A stretch of 39,767 nucleotides of DNA from Micrococcales bacterium (GTDB lineage Bacteria; Actinomycetota; Actinomycetes; Actinomycetales; Microbacteriaceae): contig CANKLZ010000005.1 in assembly GCA_947483795.1 (NCBI GenBank), positions 1 through 39,767 on the forward strand. The letters run 5' to 3'. Shown here one piece after another: positions 32,836 through 39,767 of this stretch. The translations under genes and the position numbers were made by a program. A model generated the notes under the pieces. That model searched no databases, had not been told where the DNA came from, and worked only from the letters and a program-made list of their open reading frames with translations. Each line of letters begins with the position of its first letter. The stretch's first letter is position 1.

Positions 32836-34182
32836 TTAGTAGTTCTTAAAGGCAGCATCAAGGAAATCTTCGCGATCGACTAGCTTTACTCGTTCGCGAT
32901 CTTGAGAGGCCCCAATAGCTTTCTCAGTTGCGTCAATCTTTAGCCATTCAGGCCAACCTAGGAACTGAACTCCTTTGGAGTTTAGAAGTTCAACTATTGC
33001 TGATTCATCTGCGTGAGCTGGCTGCCACCAAGAATCTTTATCTTCAAGCACACAAGCAATAGTTTCCATGGCGTCACTCTTAGTGTGACCAATAAGACCT
33101 ACTGGTCCACGCTTGATCCAACCTGTTGCATAGATACCAGGAATGTGTTCACCTGCGGAATCTAAAACTCTTCCCTCAGCATTGGTGATAACACCCTGTT
33201 TGTCATCAAAAGGAATTGAATCTAATTCAGAACCAAAGTAACCAACAGCTCGGTAAACAGCTTGCACTGGGAACTCTCTAAACTTTCCAGTTCCAGTAAT
33301 ACCACCTTTACCATCAAGCTCTGTTCTTTCAATTCTTAGACCAGTAACCTTGCCATCTTCACCGAGTATTTCTGTAGGTGAACTAAAGAAATGTAGGTGA
33401 AGCCTCTTTGTAGCACCTGTAGTCACTTTGCCTCGGTGACTCTCAAGGGTGTTGACCATAACTCTGGTCTGGTTGTTGGTATCAATGGCTTCTTGTGATC
33501 CAGCATCGTATTTGAAGTCTTCGTCATAGACGATGGTGTCAACACCTTCGATGTCACACGCTTCACGAAGTTCTAGCGGCGTGAACTTCACTTGAGCTGG
33601 TCCTCGTCTACCGAAGACGTGCACATCAGTAACAGGAGATGAAAGTAAACCCTGATAAACGTTGTCTGGGATATCTGTCGATAAAAGGTCTTCTGGCTGC
33701 TTAGCCAAGATACGTGCAACGTCCAGTGCTACGTTTCCATTTCCTAGGACTGCAACTTCTTTAGCGTGTAGTGGCCAGGTTCTAGGGAAATCGGGATGAG
33801 CGTCATACCAGTTCACAAAATCAGCAGCACCATAGCTTCCATCAAGTTCAACACCAGGAATGTTTAGTTCAGCATCCTTGATAGCACCTGTTGCAAAAAT
33901 AACTGCGTTGAAGTGACTCTTTAGTTCATCAAGTGTGATGTCAGTTCCATACTTCACGTTTCCAAAGAAACGGATGTCACCTCTATCTAGAACTTCATAG
34001 AGCGCTCTGATGATTCCTTTGATTCTTGGGTGATCAGGAGCAACTCCATAGCGAACCAAACCGTACGGTGCTGGAAGTAAATCGAATAGGTCAATGCTCA
34101 CATCAAAGTCTCTTTCAGCTTTGATGATTAGATCGGCAGCATAAATACCGGCAGGGCCAGCACCAACTATTGCTAAACGCAT
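32836..34182 (-). CDS. fprA: ferredoxin/flavodoxin--NADP+ reductase FprA-like
   Basis: From ATG 34182 the protein has 448 residues (a TTG at 34191 adds three codons). The FAD motif VGAGPAGIYAADL is at the N-terminus, followed by LLPAPYGLVRYGVAPDHPRIK, the NADP-site GNGNVALDVARIL, and GWIKRGPVGLIGHTKSDA near the end. These match Mycobacterium tuberculosis FprA (adrenodoxin-reductase type). It moves electrons between NADPH and ferredoxin in the cytoplasm. It is leftward, followed by the MFS gene and preceded by the polyprenyl diphosphate synthase gene. Confidence 0.93.
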   Translation of the reverse strand: MRLAIVGAGPAGIYAADLIIKAERDFDVSIDLFDLLPAPYGLVRYGVAPDHPRIKGIIRALYEVLDRGDIRFFGNVKYGTDITLDELKSHFNAVIFATGAIKDAELNIPGVELDGSYGAADFVNWYDAHPDFPRTWPLHAKEVAVLGNGNVALDVARILAKQPEDLLSTDIPDNVYQGLLSSPVTDVHVFGRRGPAQVKFTPLELREACDIEGVDTIVYDEDFKYDAGSQEAIDTNNQTRVMVNTLESHRGKVTTGATKRLHLHFFSSPTEILGEDGKVTGLRIERTELDGKGGITGTGKFREFPVQAVYRAVGYFGSELDSIPFDDKQGVITNAEGRVLDSAGEHIPGIYATGWIKRGPVGLIGHTKSDAMETIACVLEDKDSWWQPAHADESAIVELLNSKGVQFLGWPEWLKIDATEKAIGASQDRERVKLVDREDFLDAAFKNY

Positions 34183-34208
34183 TTTGTTCAACTTAATTCA
34201 AATCCTTT

Positions 34209-35213
34209 TTACTGTTCGCGGTCAACGACTGCCTCAGCGAATACTCGCAGGGCATCTTTGACTGGTGAGTCTGGTAACGGAGCTAGTGCTGCGACAGCCT
34301 CAGCTGCCCAAGTCTTTGCTAACTGATAGGACTCTTCGAGAGCTGGATGCTCGCGAAGCTTGCTTACTGCAAAAGCCAACTGGTCATCATCTTCGAGACC
34401 TGCATCAATTATCTCAACTAGTTCTTGAGCCTTAGGGTCTGTTGTTGCATGGGCTCTTAGTAACAGGGTTGGCATGGTTGGTACGCCTGCACGGAGGTCT
34501 GTGCCTGGAGTCTTACCTGATTCATTAGAAGCGATATCGATAACGTCATCAATTAGTTGGAAGGCAACGCCAACCTTCTCACCATAGATTCTCATTGGTT
34601 CACGGTATTCATCAGGACCATCACCGTAGACAACACCCAGTTCAGCACTTGCTGCAATTAGGGAACCTGTCTTATCTGCTAGAACTTGGATGTAGTGCGC
34701 GATTGGATCTTCATTGTTCTGCGGGCCTAAGGTCTCGTGCAACTGGCCTAAACATAGTCTTTCAAAAGTATCTGCCTGCAAAGAAAGTGCTTTGCCGCCA
34801 AGGCGACTAACTATTTGTGATGCACGTGCGAAGAGTAAATCTCCAGTCAAGATGGCTACGCTGTTACCCCAAACCTCATGTGCTGTTGGCACACCTCTGC
34901 GCATTGGTGCTCTGTCCATAACGTCATCGTGATAGAGAGTTGCTAGGTGAGTTAGCTCCACTACAACTGCAGCCTTAATAACCTCATCCTTTGAGTCATC
35001 ACCAAGAGCTGCTCCTAATAGAACTAGAACAGGGCGTAGTCTCTTTCCACCAGCTTCAAGCAGATGTCTTGAAGTCACATTGGCAACCGGATCAGTATGA
35101 GTAACTGCTTCAAGAAGTTGAATCTCCACTTGCTCTAAGCCCGACTGAATCTTCTTCAGTAGAGCTTTATCAACTACCTTGCGTAGTTGGGGAGGTAAAA
35201 CTATCTTGTTCAT
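34209..35213 (-). CDS. polyprenyl diphosphate synthase (menaquinone side chain)
   Basis: The protein has 334 residues. First aspartate-rich motif DDVMD at 96-100, second DDVID at 222-226, and GGKRLRP at 55-61 are the landmarks of trans-isoprenyl diphosphate synthases. It condenses isopentenyl diphosphate units to a long-chain diphosphate, presumably hepta- to nonaprenyl for menaquinone. The start overlaps the menG stop (ATGA type), so it is co-transcribed with menG. Chain length cannot be set by eye. Confidence 0.93.
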   Translation of the reverse strand: MNKIVLPPQLRKVVDKALLKKIQSGLEQVEIQLLEAVTHTDPVANVTSRHLLEAGGKRLRPVLVLLGAALGDDSKDEVIKAAVVVELTHLATLYHDDVMDRAPMRRGVPTAHEVWGNSVAILTGDLLFARASQIVSRLGGKALSLQADTFERLCLGQLHETLGPQNNEDPIAHYIQVLADKTGSLIAASAELGVVYGDGPDEYREPMRIYGEKVGVAFQLIDDVIDIASNESGKTPGTDLRAGVPTMPTLLLRAHATTDPKAQELVEIIDAGLEDDDQLAFAVSKLREHPALEESYQLAKTWAAEAVAALAPLPDSPVKDALRVFAEAVVDREQ

Positions 35214-35908
35214 TTAGTCGCTTTCTTAGCGCTGTGAATTGCTACGATTCCCAAACTTGAATTCTTGTAGGTAGCATCAGTGAATCCTGCATCAACTAAC
35301 CACTGAACTAGTACTTCTTGTTTAGGCCAGGCTGCAATTGATTCAGAGAGATAATCATAAGCACCTTTGTTCTTGGCCAGAATTCTACTCAGTGTTGGCA
35401 ATACGTTAGCCAGATACCAGCGGTACAAAGAACCAATAACAGGAGTGCTGACGTGGGAGAACTCACAGATCACAACTACTCCACCAGGCTTGAGCACTCG
35501 CAACATTTCAGACAGTGCTTTCTTTGGGTCAACAACATTTCGAAGTCCGAAGGATATGGTTACGGCATCCATTGAACTATCTCCAAATGGCAACTTAGTT
35601 GCATCCGCATAAACAAACTCAAGTTCAGGATGACGCTTTCTACCAACCGCCAACATACCCTCGCTGAAATCACTAGCGATAACTTTGACCCCAGGCTTAG
35701 CGAAAACAACAGATGAGGAACCTGTGCCTGCTGCAAGATCTAGTACAGTTTGTCCATTTTGTGGGTTTACAGTCTTCAATACTTTTTTACGCCATAAACG
35801 GTCTTGACCGAAAGATAAGAGGTCATTCGTGCGGTCGTAGCTCTCAGCAACCGAATCAAACATGGCTGCGACTTCTGCCGGCTTTTTAGCCATATCCGCT
35901 TTATTCAC
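35210..35908 (-). CDS. menG: demethylmenaquinone methyltransferase
   Basis: The protein has 232 residues. MFDSVAESYDRTNDLLSFGQDRLWRK is split here as FDSVAESYDR and NDLLSFGQDRLWR, the UbiE/MenG N-terminal signature. The S-adenosylmethionine-binding DLAAGTGSSS is at 57-66, and SFGLRNV follows. It performs the last step of menaquinone synthesis. GTG 35908 is six bases after TAGACT, suggesting a leaderless mRNA; ATG 35893 is an alternative. It heads an operon with the polyprenyl synthase gene. Confidence 0.95.
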   Translation of the reverse strand: MNKADMAKKPAEVAAMFDSVAESYDRTNDLLSFGQDRLWRKKVLKTVNPQNGQTVLDLAAGTGSSSVVFAKPGVKVIASDFSEGMLAVGRKRHPELEFVYADATKLPFGDSSMDAVTISFGLRNVVDPKKALSEMLRVLKPGGVVVICEFSHVSTPVIGSLYRWYLANVLPTLSRILAKNKGAYDYLSESIAAWPKQEVLVQWLVDAGFTDATYKNSSLGIVAIHSAKKATK

Positions 35909-35914
35909 TAGCCA

Positions 35915-35920
35915 AGTCTA
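35915..35920 (-). promoter_or_regulatory. putative -10 box of menG, leaderless start
   Basis: On the minus strand TAGACT lies six bases before the GTG start, placing the transcript's first base at the start codon. A nearby perfect 7-bp inverted repeat (35926-35932 and 35944-35950) may end the upstream gene's transcript or control this promoter. Confidence 0.45.
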
Positions 35921-35955
35921 ATCTTTGGGCAGATGAGTATCTACTGCCCAGGGCG

Positions 35956-36498
35956 CTAAAGATTGTTGAATTTTCCTTGATCACGACGATAAGAAGATAT
36001 TCCTGCAAGGCCCAAGAGTGCAAAGGTTGTCACAACTAAAACTATGCCCCACTGCCTAGCCCCATCCACGAATTCATCTGCAGGGGTTCGCGTAGTCAAA
36101 ACCAAGTCGGCGACCGGAAGTGGGGAGAGTTTGTGAGGGTCAAGGCTCTTTCTCTGGTCATACCCTGAAATTCCAATGTTTTGAATAATGAGGTTTGACG
36201 ATCCAGCCAGTGTTGAGCGTTCTTCTTGGGTCAGCGGCAGTATGGGCAGGATGTAGATATCAGGGTTGATTTGTTCACCCAGTCTCATCACCACAGGTGG
36301 AATGACAACACCCTCAAAGTTCTCGTATGTCTCTTCAATTTCGTCGTGGCGGTCATTCATCTCTTCGTGCTCGCTCAAAGAGCCTTCCGCGATGGTTGAT
36401 TCTGTTTCAGGGGCCACTTCATCCGCGGAGCTAGCCAAAGGGAGAGAGATTAATGAAAGGAGCAGTAGCGCTGCGAGAGTATTTAGAACTTTACGCAT
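35956..36498 (-). CDS. secreted, C-terminally membrane-anchored protein of unknown function
   Basis: The protein has 180 residues. MRKVLNTLAALLLLSLISLPLASSA, here split as MRK and the hydrophobic LAALLLLSLISLPLASSA, is a clear signal peptide. A strongly acidic stretch (EHEEMNDRHDEIEETYENFEG) occupies about residues 43-63, here written only as its Glu/Asp-rich span. One C-terminal helix (about 150-167) and a short basic tail follow. ATG 36498 has AAGGAG upstream. I do not recognise a family. It lies between menG and menF, oriented like menG. The topology suggests an extracytoplasmic domain with a single anchor. Confidence 0.8.
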   Translation of the reverse strand: MRKVLNTLAALLLLSLISLPLASSADEVAPETESTIAEGSLSEHEEMNDRHDEIEETYENFEGVVIPPVVMRLGEQINPDIYILPILPLTQEERSTLAGSSNLIIQNIGISGYDQRKSLDPHKLSPLPVADLVLTTRTPADEFVDGARQWGIVLVVTTFALLGLAGISSYRRDQGKFNNL

Positions 36499-36543
36499 GT
36501 TTAGCTCCTTTCACTGATTTAGGCTTGCATTAAGGATATCCCA

Positions 36544-36581
36544 GTGAAAAGCCAGTCGATTAGGCTCTCTGGGCCTTTCAC
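36544..36581. other. inverted repeat in the menF divergent promoter region
   Basis: GTGAAAAGCC (36544-36553) and GGCCTTTCAC (36572-36581) pair at nine of ten positions with an 18-base loop. They lie between the secreted-protein gene and menF, which diverge. A regulator site is possible; a chance repeat is not excluded. Confidence 0.3.
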
Positions 36582-36617
36582 AGATAATGCTCAGACGATG
36601 ATTCCGGAAAGAAACTG

Positions 36618-37847
36618 TTGTCCCTAAAGGTGAATTCAAGGCTAATAACAGCCACTGAACTAGGCCTAACCGAGGGTTTCAACTTTGCAGAGCTCCTGGG
36701 CTCAAATAGCTCAGCCTTTATCTACGAGCATCAGGGTCTGATTGGCTGGGGTGAGGCTCTTCGTCTAGAAGCCTCTGGATCTAATCGAATTCTTGAATTA
36801 GATCAGCTTTGGAGAGATACGGTCACAAGTGCCGAGATAATCGATGAGGTAACCCTCCCTGGCTCAGGGCTAATCTCATTCGGTTCAATAGCTTTCTCTG
36901 CAAACAGCGAGACCACAAGCGTCTTGGTAATCCCACAAGTTGTTATTGGTAAGCAAGATGGCAGTCTCTGGATCACCACAATAAACATCTCTGAAAAAGA
37001 TGCTCTTGACTTGATTGATTTGGCAAGCACTTTCGTTCCTGCTTCATTTGAACCAGGCCAGATCTCGACAGAGCAATACAAGATCAATGTTGATAAGGCT
37101 CTAGAAGCAATCGAAGCTAATGACATTGAGAAAGTAGTGCTAGCAAGAGACCTAAAGGCAACTGTCTCCAAAGATTTCAACATCAATCCTGCACTCAAGA
37201 AACTAGAGAGCAAGTTTGAAACTTGCTACATCTATTCCGTTGCTGGTTTGTTTGGAGCAAGTCCTGAACTCCTTGTAAAAGTTCAGCACTCCGAAGTAAG
37301 TGCAAGGGTGTTAGCTGGAACTGCAGGTCGAGGCACAGACCCTGGTGTTGATCAGGCCATTGGCACTGCCCTTGTTGAATCGCCTAAGAATAGAGCAGAG
37401 CACAAGTTCGCTATTGATTCACTGGTTGCATCCCTTGAAGAGTTATGTATTGAAATCAATGTTGATGCAGAACCATTTAGCATGGCGCTACCTAACCTTT
37501 GGCACCTCGCGAGCGATGTTAAAGCTGTTCTCAACTCAGACTCGAGTTCTTTACAAGTAGTTAATGCTTTGCATCCATCAGCTGCGGTTGCTGGAACTCC
37601 TAGAGATAAAGCGTTAGAAGTTATTGAAGAGATTGAAAATGTTGACCGCGGTAGATACGCAGGTCCTGTCGGTTGGCTAGGTGCCGATGGTGATGGTGTT
37701 TGGGCAATAGCACTTAGAGGTGCTCAACTCAAAGATCAAACACTAACTGCTTTTGCTGGTTGTGGAATTGTTGCAGGATCTGGTGCTCAAGCTGAACTAG
37801 AAGAAGCAATTCTGAAGTTCAAGCCGATTGTTGATGCGCTTAGCTAA
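36618..37847 (+). CDS. menF: isochorismate synthase
   Basis: The protein has 409 residues. The C-terminal chorismate-binding domain contains IEKVVLARDL, YSVAGLFGASPELLVK, LAGTAGRGTD and SPKNRAEHKFAIDSLV, ending with GCGIVAGSGAQAELEE; these are the MenF/EntC active-site blocks. It isomerises chorismate to isochorismate for menaquinone. The start at TTG 36618 is weakly supported; GTG 36630 is an alternative. It is convergent with menD, the next enzyme of the pathway, and their stop codons overlap. Confidence 0.93.
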   Translation: MSLKVNSRLITATELGLTEGFNFAELLGSNSSAFIYEHQGLIGWGEALRLEASGSNRILELDQLWRDTVTSAEIIDEVTLPGSGLISFGSIAFSANSETTSVLVIPQVVIGKQDGSLWITTINISEKDALDLIDLASTFVPASFEPGQISTEQYKINVDKALEAIEANDIEKVVLARDLKATVSKDFNINPALKKLESKFETCYIYSVAGLFGASPELLVKVQHSEVSARVLAGTAGRGTDPGVDQAIGTALVESPKNRAEHKFAIDSLVASLEELCIEINVDAEPFSMALPNLWHLASDVKAVLNSDSSSLQVVNALHPSAAVAGTPRDKALEVIEEIENVDRGRYAGPVGWLGADGDGVWAIALRGAQLKDQTLTAFAGCGIVAGSGAQAELEEAILKFKPIVDALS

Positions 37848-39439
37848 TCCAGCTTCACTTCAATAATTACGCGACCCTTTATTTCTAGCGCTAACTCATA
37901 GTCAGTTACTGTCTCAGGGTTCACATACTGCCAGCCATAAGCTTCAGCTAACTTAGAGATGTCAACATTCTGCGGAGTTTGAAAAACTCTCTCAAAAGTA
38001 TTTGCTCCAACACTTTGAGCTACTTCTAAATTGCTAAAGATCTTTCCACCATTGTCATTGACCACGATGATCTGAAGATCTAAAGGTCCATCATTCTTAT
38101 CAATGGATAGTGAGCCAACATCATGTAGGAAGGTTAGATCTCCCATTAGGGCTCTCACCTGGTTCTCTGGCTCTTGAATAGCAATACCGGTAGCGGTTGC
38201 GATGGTGCCATCAATGCCTGATAGTCCTCGGTTAGCCCAAGCTCTAACCTGATTGCCAGGAGCATAGAAATCAGCTTCTCTAATCAGTTGAGAAGCACCT
38301 AGAACCAAGATGGTATCTGCTGCATGAGATGCTGCCCATGTCTTAGAGATGATGGTTCTTCTGTCTAAGCCATCTGCATGAGAGAGATCAACCTGGTTTG
38401 ATTCTTGTTGCCAAGACTCCAACCAAGCACCATTTCTAGCTCCTTCAATGTGGTTATCAACCTTGGTGATGTCGTTACCGATTTCAAAGGCACCCATCTG
38501 CCCTTCACGAACGAATACCTTTACATCGCTTCTTTTGAGTAGTGCAATAACTGGTCTACTCAGAGTTGGTTTGCCATAAACAACAAGTTGTTTAACTTCA
38601 CTCAAGAGAGCTGTGTTATTTTCAAGAAGTGTCCTGTATCGAAGGATTGATTGCTCTAGATGTCTAACGCCTGAAGTAGGTTCAGCAAATACTGGAAGAC
38701 CTAGGTTCTGGATCTCAGCCGCATGAACACCGGCGTTAGCTCCAGCAATAACAACTGTTGGAATGGACAGATCTATTGGGAAGCCAGCAGTTGTCTCTTC
38801 GGTACTTGCAACTTCCTTCTCTTCTTCATTCCAAATGCTTTCAAGAACTTCAACAGCATCAGGAGTTGTCGCAGACAGCGGTTCAATGAACTGAAGGTTG
38901 AGTTGAACAGGTTGTGCTCTCTTGCCCCAAGCAAGTAAGACAGCTTTCTCAACTAGCTCTTTAGCAAGGCGGGGAAGGTTAGGAATATCTTCCACCGTAG
39001 GTGCTGCAACGTCTATGCATTCGATAACAGCATCAGAGAATATGCCAACCTGATTGGTTGTCTGATTAGCACCCTTATCTCTAAGTTCTGCTGGTCTATC
39101 TGCAGTTAGAAGAATCAAACCTAAACCTGAATGATGTGCTTCAAGAACTGCTGGATGTAAGTTAGCTACCGCAGTTCCTGAGGTTGTAATGATTACCTGA
39201 GGTCCGCCATAGACAGAAGCACCTAAAGCACTAAAGCCTAAAGAGCGCTCATCAATTCTTACGTGCAGATTTGCCTTGCCTGCCTCCGCTAGTTGAGCTG
39301 CTGCAATAGCCAAAGCTTGTGATCTTGCGCCAGGGGCTAACCAGAAGTCTCTACCCCAGGCTGCAAGCTCAGCGATGATGTGTGCTGAGAATATTTGTGC
39401 AGGTGAAACTAACTCGGTATCAGTCTGGTTATTTATCAT
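37844..39439 (-). CDS. menD: SEPHCHC synthase MenD
   Basis: The protein has 531 residues, the usual length. FWLAPGARSQALAIA and RIDERSLGFSALG in the N-terminal domain, ILLTADRPAELRDKGANQT, and the C-terminal thiamine-diphosphate-domain elements LMGDLTFLHD and VVNDNGGKIF are MenD landmarks. It joins 2-oxoglutarate-derived succinic semialdehyde to isochorismate. The start overlaps the PLDc_N-like gene by 11 bases. Confidence 0.95.
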   Translation of the reverse strand: MINNQTDTELVSPAQIFSAHIIAELAAWGRDFWLAPGARSQALAIAAAQLAEAGKANLHVRIDERSLGFSALGASVYGGPQVIITTSGTAVANLHPAVLEAHHSGLGLILLTADRPAELRDKGANQTTNQVGIFSDAVIECIDVAAPTVEDIPNLPRLAKELVEKAVLLAWGKRAQPVQLNLQFIEPLSATTPDAVEVLESIWNEEEKEVASTEETTAGFPIDLSIPTVVIAGANAGVHAAEIQNLGLPVFAEPTSGVRHLEQSILRYRTLLENNTALLSEVKQLVVYGKPTLSRPVIALLKRSDVKVFVREGQMGAFEIGNDITKVDNHIEGARNGAWLESWQQESNQVDLSHADGLDRRTIISKTWAASHAADTILVLGASQLIREADFYAPGNQVRAWANRGLSGIDGTIATATGIAIQEPENQVRALMGDLTFLHDVGSLSIDKNDGPLDLQIIVVNDNGGKIFSNLEVAQSVGANTFERVFQTPQNVDISKLAEAYGWQYVNPETVTDYELALEIKGRVIIEVKLD

Positions 39440-39722
39440 TATCGTTTTTGAAACGAGTTCCTAAATCTCTTAGGAAATCAGCATCATCATCTGGAGCTAC
39501 CGGTCGAGAGCGCTTAGCTCCCTGCCCTGAGTCCCCATCAATAGGTCTACCGATGGTGATGTATAGAAGTCCACCAATAATTGGGATGAATAGACACAAT
39601 AAAACCCAGACAATCTTCGGTAAGACTCTTACCTGTCTTGGGTTAGCACTGGCTGCATAAACGGTTGTGAAAATCTGAAATATTGCCACAGCGACTAGAA
39701 CGGCTAGTTGGATTCTATTCAT
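39429..39722 (-). CDS. PLDc_N-type small membrane protein
   Basis: The protein has 97 residues. Two membrane helices (about 5-23 and 37-57) are separated by RQVRVLPKIVW, and the second is followed by GGLLYITIGRP, the signature of the phospholipase-D N-terminal (PLDc_N) domain that occurs alone in many actinobacteria next to menD. The C-terminal tail is acidic and polar. Function unknown. ATG 39722 starts it and its end overlaps menD. Confidence 0.88.
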   Translation of the reverse strand: MNRIQLAVLVAVAIFQIFTTVYAASANPRQVRVLPKIVWVLLCLFIPIIGGLLYITIGRPIDGDSGQGAKRSRPVAPDDDADFLRDLGTRFKNDNDK

Positions 39723-39749
39723 AGGGCAATTCTAACCGAGCCTCAAACA

Positions 39750-39755
39750 TAGACT
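39750..39755 (+). promoter_or_regulatory. putative -10 box before a leaderless gene at the window end
   Basis: TAGACT lies six bases before ATG 39762, the same spacing as at menG. Only two codons of the possible rightward gene are in the window, so its identity cannot be told. Confidence 0.35.
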
Positions 39756-39767
39756 AAAGACATGAGA

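Noticed and set aside
1-39767. CRISPR array, rRNA genes or riboswitch.
   Set aside because: No regularly spaced repeat, rRNA-like stretch or recognisable aptamer core was seen on either strand.

Overview
The window looks like part of the chromosome of a modest-GC, free-living actinobacterium. A Microbacteriaceae-type freshwater 'Luna' organism (Rhodoluna/Aquiluna-like) is my inference. It rests on an actinobacterial menaquinone cluster (menD, menF, menG and a polyprenyl diphosphate synthase), a mycobacterial-type FprA, a DUF3817-type membrane protein, and several starts that lie 6-7 nt after a TANNNT box, as leaderless actinobacterial mRNAs do. No name was assigned by database search.

Layout. 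(1) 1-3961: the end of a DUF3817-like membrane protein gene and a large HrpA-type DEAH helicase. (2) 4043-29545: a compact catabolic block with higher GC than its flanks. By hand count of four 60-base lines each, it is about 54% G+C inside (lines 10501, 18241, 22201, 24001) and about 40% outside (lines 901, 30601, 33001, 37201). (3) 29805-29886: tRNA-Tyr. (4) 30071-39722: ordinary chromosome, with a LacI regulator, YajQ, an MFS transporter, FprA, polyprenyl diphosphate synthase, menG, a secreted protein of unknown function, menF, menD and a PLDc_N-like membrane protein.

The catabolic block is the interesting part. It has four units. A glp-like unit (glpD-like, glpK-like, glpX, thioesterase) diverges from a SorC-family regulator. 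An ABC sugar-type importer (lipoprotein, permease, double ATPase, permease) is followed by a PepD-type dipeptidase. A long operon encodes an acetoin/2-oxoacid-dehydrogenase-like complex (E1alpha, E1beta, a free-standing lipoyl protein, an E2 with only the catalytic domain, E3), a class II aldolase, a lipoate ligase-like protein, a second GlpD-like flavoprotein and an epoxide hydrolase. An AraM/AraB/AraL-like trio comprises a glycerol-1-phosphate-dehydrogenase-like protein, an FGGY kinase and a HAD-IIA phosphatase. A 14-15 bp palindrome of the form TGAA-N6/7-TTCA occurs next to the start of all four units, so I infer one SorC regulon.

The block is bounded by two imperfect direct repeats (3995-4048 and 29767-29821, 45 of 55 alignment columns identical). 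They consist of the 3' end of tRNA-Tyr plus its terminator. This is the geometry expected of a roughly 25.7 kb island inserted at the tRNA-Tyr 3' end. No integrase is present.

How the genes may work together (inference): an imported polyol- or deoxy-sugar-like compound is phosphorylated and oxidised to a ketose phosphate, then split by the aldolase into a triose phosphate and a small carbonyl compound. The carbonyl compound is converted to an acyl-CoA by the E1/E2/E3 complex. Glycerol(-like) units enter through GlpK/GlpD, and GlpX supports gluconeogenesis from C3 units. The substrate is not identifiable from sequence alone. I do not recognise this gene combination as a described pathway.
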